A stretch of DNA of 64,000 nt from Siphonobacter curvatus (lineage in GTDB: Bacteria > Bacteroidota > Bacteroidia > Cytophagales > Spirosomataceae). The stretch is taken from contig NZ_PTRA01000001.1 of assembly GCF_002943425.1 (NCBI RefSeq), forward strand, positions 868,001 to 932,000. The letters run 5' to 3'. The notes under the pieces are model-generated. The model saw only the letters and a program-made list of their open reading frames with translations, made no database searches and was not told the DNA's origin. Shown piece by piece: positions 61,785 to 64,000 of the stretch; within the stretch, counting starts at the first letter, position 1; each line of letters begins with the position of its first letter. The position numbers and the translations under genes are program-made.

Positions 61785-62189
61785 TTATAGTTGGACTTCA
61801 ATGCTGGGATTACGTTTTAATAGCTCCGCCACAAAGCCCGCCTTATCCCTGGGCGAAAGAAGAATATGGTCAAAGCGATTATAAATCAGCTCAATCCGGT
61901 CCAGCGATAGGGCAGGAGACTGAAGGATATTTCTGGACTTGGATACTTTTCGAATGGACTTTATTTCAATGCGTTCCTGAAACAAAAAGCCAGAGCTAAT
62001 TCTGAGTGTATCAGTATCCATCTGGTAGACAGTCGTAGAAAAGACATGAATGATGAATAGCGAGCAAAGCAAGATGATTCCCAGTCCAAGCCAAATCCCC
62101 TGGTAAGCCATAAAACTAGCGATTCCAAGACAGAGAATCGAAATCGGAAGGACGAGTTCAAGGCCTACTTTAGAGGGATACGTGATCAT
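61785..62189 (-). CDS. two-helix membrane protein with a YyaB-like PH domain
   Basis: A 134-residue protein. Two N-terminal transmembrane helices (LVLPISILCLGIASFMAY and LGLGIILLCSLFIIHVF) precede a small beta-rich domain (LRISSGFLFQERIEIKSIRKVSKSR in two parts, FDHILLSPRDKAGFVAELLKRNP) that resembles the bacterial PH-like bPH_4/YyaB domain. Function unknown. ATG 62189 (MITYPSKVGLELVLP) is chosen because the upstream 18 residues would add a third, poorly placed hydrophobic stretch. Confidence 0.75.
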   Translation of the reverse strand: MITYPSKVGLELVLPISILCLGIASFMAYQGIWLGLGIILLCSLFIIHVFSTTVYQMDTDTLRISSGFLFQERIEIKSIRKVSKSRNILQSPALSLDRIELIYNRFDHILLSPRDKAGFVAELLKRNPSIEVQL

Positions 62190-62289
62190 AGGTTTAGAGA
62201 AGAGGAGTAGGAAAGATTCGCATAATGACTGGACTTCAGCCAAGATACGTACTTCAAGTAAAATTTGCCGAAAACAGATAATAAACAGT

Positions 62290-62318
62290 AAAAGCCCCCA
62301 GTACGACCGGGGGCTTTT
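62290..62318. terminator. terminator between the PH protein and the outer-membrane barrel gene
   Basis: A perfect 10-bp stem AAAAGCCCCC / GGGGGCTTTT with a 9-nt loop has T/A-runs on both sides. It lies past the 3' end of the barrel gene on the minus strand. Confidence 0.88.
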
Positions 62319-62350
62319 GACGATGAACTCTATGTATTAAAAAATGAATC

Positions 62351-64000
62351 TTATTTTTTAGGACTGGTCGTTGGTTTGCCACCGCCAGCGGGTGCTCCGC
62401 CGGAAGGCGTACCGCCCGAAGGCTGGCCGCCACTACCGTTCTGCATACCTGCTCCAGTATCAGTTCCGCCTCCGTCTTTCACGTCGTCGTTTTGAATGGA
62501 TTTCGTCCGACGGCGGGGAGCCTGCATACTCATTTTTCCAATCTTGTAACTAAAGGTCAGCCGTACGCCCCGGTTATACATGTACATGTTGTTCACCTGC
62601 GTAAACTGTGGTGACGTCAACTCCGTTTTCATCCGAATGTTGGAAGCCAGAAAGTTTTCGGCCGCAATACCGATGCTGCCTTTCTTGTTGGCAAAGTCTT
62701 TCCGAATACCTAAGTTATAAAACCCAAAACCGGCCATCCGACCCTGTAATTGTACCTGCGGCCCCCGCATCATACCGAAGCCCTGAATACCCCAGCCTTT
62801 ACCCAGCGTTGCCTGTAAACGGCTACCAAAATCGACGTTGAAGCCCGAATTTTCAATGTTAATCGACAAACCGTCCAGTCCCGTAGTCGTACCCTGCAGT
62901 TTAGTATAGTAACTGTTGGTGAAGAAATCGAGGCTGAACTTAGACGAGAGGTCGTACTTGAAAAACAGGTTGACCCCTAAAGCATGTTCTGAACCAATGT
63001 TTTCGAACGTCGTCAAGATGGCTCCGGCCAGTGTATCGAGGGGCGTCCGAACCTGCGTAATCGAGTTGTTGGTGAAGCGACCAAACACCGCCGCATTAAA
63101 GAACGCCTTGTTAAAGGTATTGCTGTAGCCAAGCTCCACGTTGTCCGTCAACTCGGGACGTAACAGCGGGTTTCCCATGGTTACGTTTTGCGGGTTAGCG
63201 GCATTGAAGTTAGGGTTCAGTTGCTGAATACCCGGCCGTTGAATCCGGCGGTTGTAGGCCAGTTTCACCATTCCTGTTTTCAAAGCCTTGGAGATGTTGA
63301 CGCTCGGTACGAAATTACTATAGTTCGGAATGGCGATGGACGCATCGGTATTGGAGCGGGCGTCGATAGCCGTGTACTCGTACCGCGTACCAACTTTGAA
63401 GGTGTACTTATTTTTCGTCGTATACGTGTAGGAAGCGTAACCCGCGGCAATGTTCTGGTTGTAATCCAGGAAACCTTCGGGGTTATTTTCCTGCGGGAAA
63501 TAGTTACCCGTGGGTCCGGCCAGCAGATACTCGTAATTACTATTCACTTTCCGCATGATGCCTTTTAATCCAAATTCCAGCATCTGGTTTTTCTGAATGG
63601 GCGTCTGGTAATCCGTTTGCAGGGTAAACTCCTGATTGACGTTATCATTCAGGTTTCGCTGACGACCCGTCAGGGATTCTCCCGAGAGCAGATCGGCGTC
63701 GAAGTTGTTCACCATGTCGTTACGACTGTACAACGCCGATACGCTCCATTCCTGCTGGGGCTTGAAAATGTGCAGGTAGTCAATGTTGGCATCAATGGTA
63801 CCCGAATTGTTTTTCGTCGTGACGTTCCGGTTTTGCGTACCCGTCATGGCTCCGTTGGTAAACAGTTCCGTCAGGTAATCCTGATCGACATTCCGGTTCC
63901 GCAATCCATAGCGAATACCCGCCGTGATGCTCTGGTTTTTCGAAATATCGTAATCCCAGCCCAGGTTGTAGCGGCCCATCAAACCACGGGACATACCTTC
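62351..64000 (-). CDS. outer-membrane beta-barrel protein (PF14905-type TonB-receptor relative), 5' end outside window
   Basis: The frame is open through the window edge: the last in-window ATG (63994) is preceded by two more codons, so the N-terminus, signal peptide and any plug or regulatory domains lie outside. The 549 visible residues are amphipathic beta-strands typical of the barrel half of a TonB-dependent-receptor-like protein (OMP_b-brl_3), with VKLAYNRRIQRPGIQQLNPNF and GNPLLRPELTDNVELGYSN. The barrel ends at VRLTFSYKIG, then a 60-residue Gly/Ser/Pro/Asp tail continues to the C-terminus, so the terminal aromatic is not at the very end. Confidence 0.85.
   Translation of the reverse strand, partial: EGMSRGLMGRYNLGWDYDISKNQSITAGIRYGLRNRNVDQDYLTELFTNGAMTGTQNRNVTTKNNSGTIDANIDYLHIFKPQQEWSVSALYSRNDMVNNFDADLLSGESLTGRQRNLNDNVNQEFTLQTDYQTPIQKNQMLEFGLKGIMRKVNSNYEYLLAGPTGNYFPQENNPEGFLDYNQNIAAGYASYTYTTKNKYTFKVGTRYEYTAIDARSNTDASIAIPNYSNFVPSVNISKALKTGMVKLAYNRRIQRPGIQQLNPNFNAANPQNVTMGNPLLRPELTDNVELGYSNTFNKAFFNAAVFGRFTNNSITQVRTPLDTLAGAILTTFENIGSEHALGVNLFFKYDLSSKFSLDFFTNSYYTKLQGTTTGLDGLSINIENSGFNVDFGSRLQATLGKGWGIQGFGMMRGPQVQLQGRMAGFGFYNLGIRKDFANKKGSIGIAAENFLASNIRMKTELTSPQFTQVNNMYMYNRGVRLTFSYKIGKMSMQAPRRRTKSIQNDDVKDGGGTDTGAGMQNGSGGQPSGGTPSGGAPAGGGKPTTSPKK

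Noticed and set aside
1-64000. tRNA, rRNA, CRISPR array, insertion sequence, prophage or integrase
   Set aside because: I found no cloverleaf, rRNA-like block, spaced repeats, terminal inverted repeats with transposase, or phage gene. A tRNAscan, CRISPR and IS search would be needed to confirm absence.

Overview
The window is chromosomal DNA of a Bacteroidota bacterium, most likely order Cytophagales (Spirosomataceae/Cytophagaceae-like; genus not resolved). The evidence is two SusC/SusD-type outer-membrane pairs, a GldA-type ATPase, a large secreted protease with a type IX secretion C-terminal signal, a PF14905-type outer-membrane barrel, and ten intergenic copies of the Bacteroidota -7 promoter box TAnnTTTG at sensible distances from starts. 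Genes are dense and mostly in short operons. I see no rRNA, tRNA, CRISPR array, insertion sequence or prophage.

Layout. 1-9.5 kb: 3' end of a coiled-coil membrane protein, a lipoprotein with YxFxxD repeats, a NupC nucleoside transporter, a methyltransferase/acetyltransferase pair, a secreted PQQ-type sugar dehydrogenase, an iron-siderophore pair (PepSY membrane protein plus TonB receptor) and a secreted DUF296 protein. 9.5-31.4 kb: mainly housekeeping genes (sppA, ppa, a GT2 glycosyltransferase, a trmN6-like gene, rnhA, an ABC exporter, a cation antiporter, rhaT, thiolase, mpg, yicC, pdxA with an unusual tail, a serA-like dehydrogenase, mutS2, glgB). 31.6-36.0 kb: SusD/SusC pair 1. 36.6-45 kb: panD, a flippase-like protein, rfaE2, a zinc peptidase, a possible small gene, APC permease plus secreted RidA, gldA, and a DUF486-MFS operon. 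45-50 kb: SusC/SusD pair 2, behind an 81% A+T spacer. 50-64 kb: panC, a degenerate GT5 (starch-synthase-like) protein, a 1,227-residue secreted metalloprotease, DUF805, an M28 peptidase, an uncharacterised lipoprotein, a NhaP antiporter, a PH-domain protein and a truncated outer-membrane barrel.

How parts work together. Several genes concern the cell envelope and nutrient capture: outer-membrane importers (two SusCD pairs, a siderophore receptor), inner-membrane transporters (NupC, RhaT, APC, MFS, ABC, two antiporters) and secreted degradative enzymes (M43-like protease, M28 peptidase, PQQ dehydrogenase). Neither SusCD pair has a neighbouring glycosidase or regulator gene, so their substrates cannot be assigned.

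The most interesting signal is a run of 12 cytosines directly after a perfect -7 box (TATCTTTG) in front of the secreted metalloprotease, a possible phase-variation or transcript-slippage switch. Next are the 240-residue Arg/Asn/Glu/Pro-rich tail on PdxA, the starch-synthase-like protein that lacks its substrate loop, and Sec-exported RidA and DUF296 proteins. Strong intrinsic terminators separate most convergent genes.
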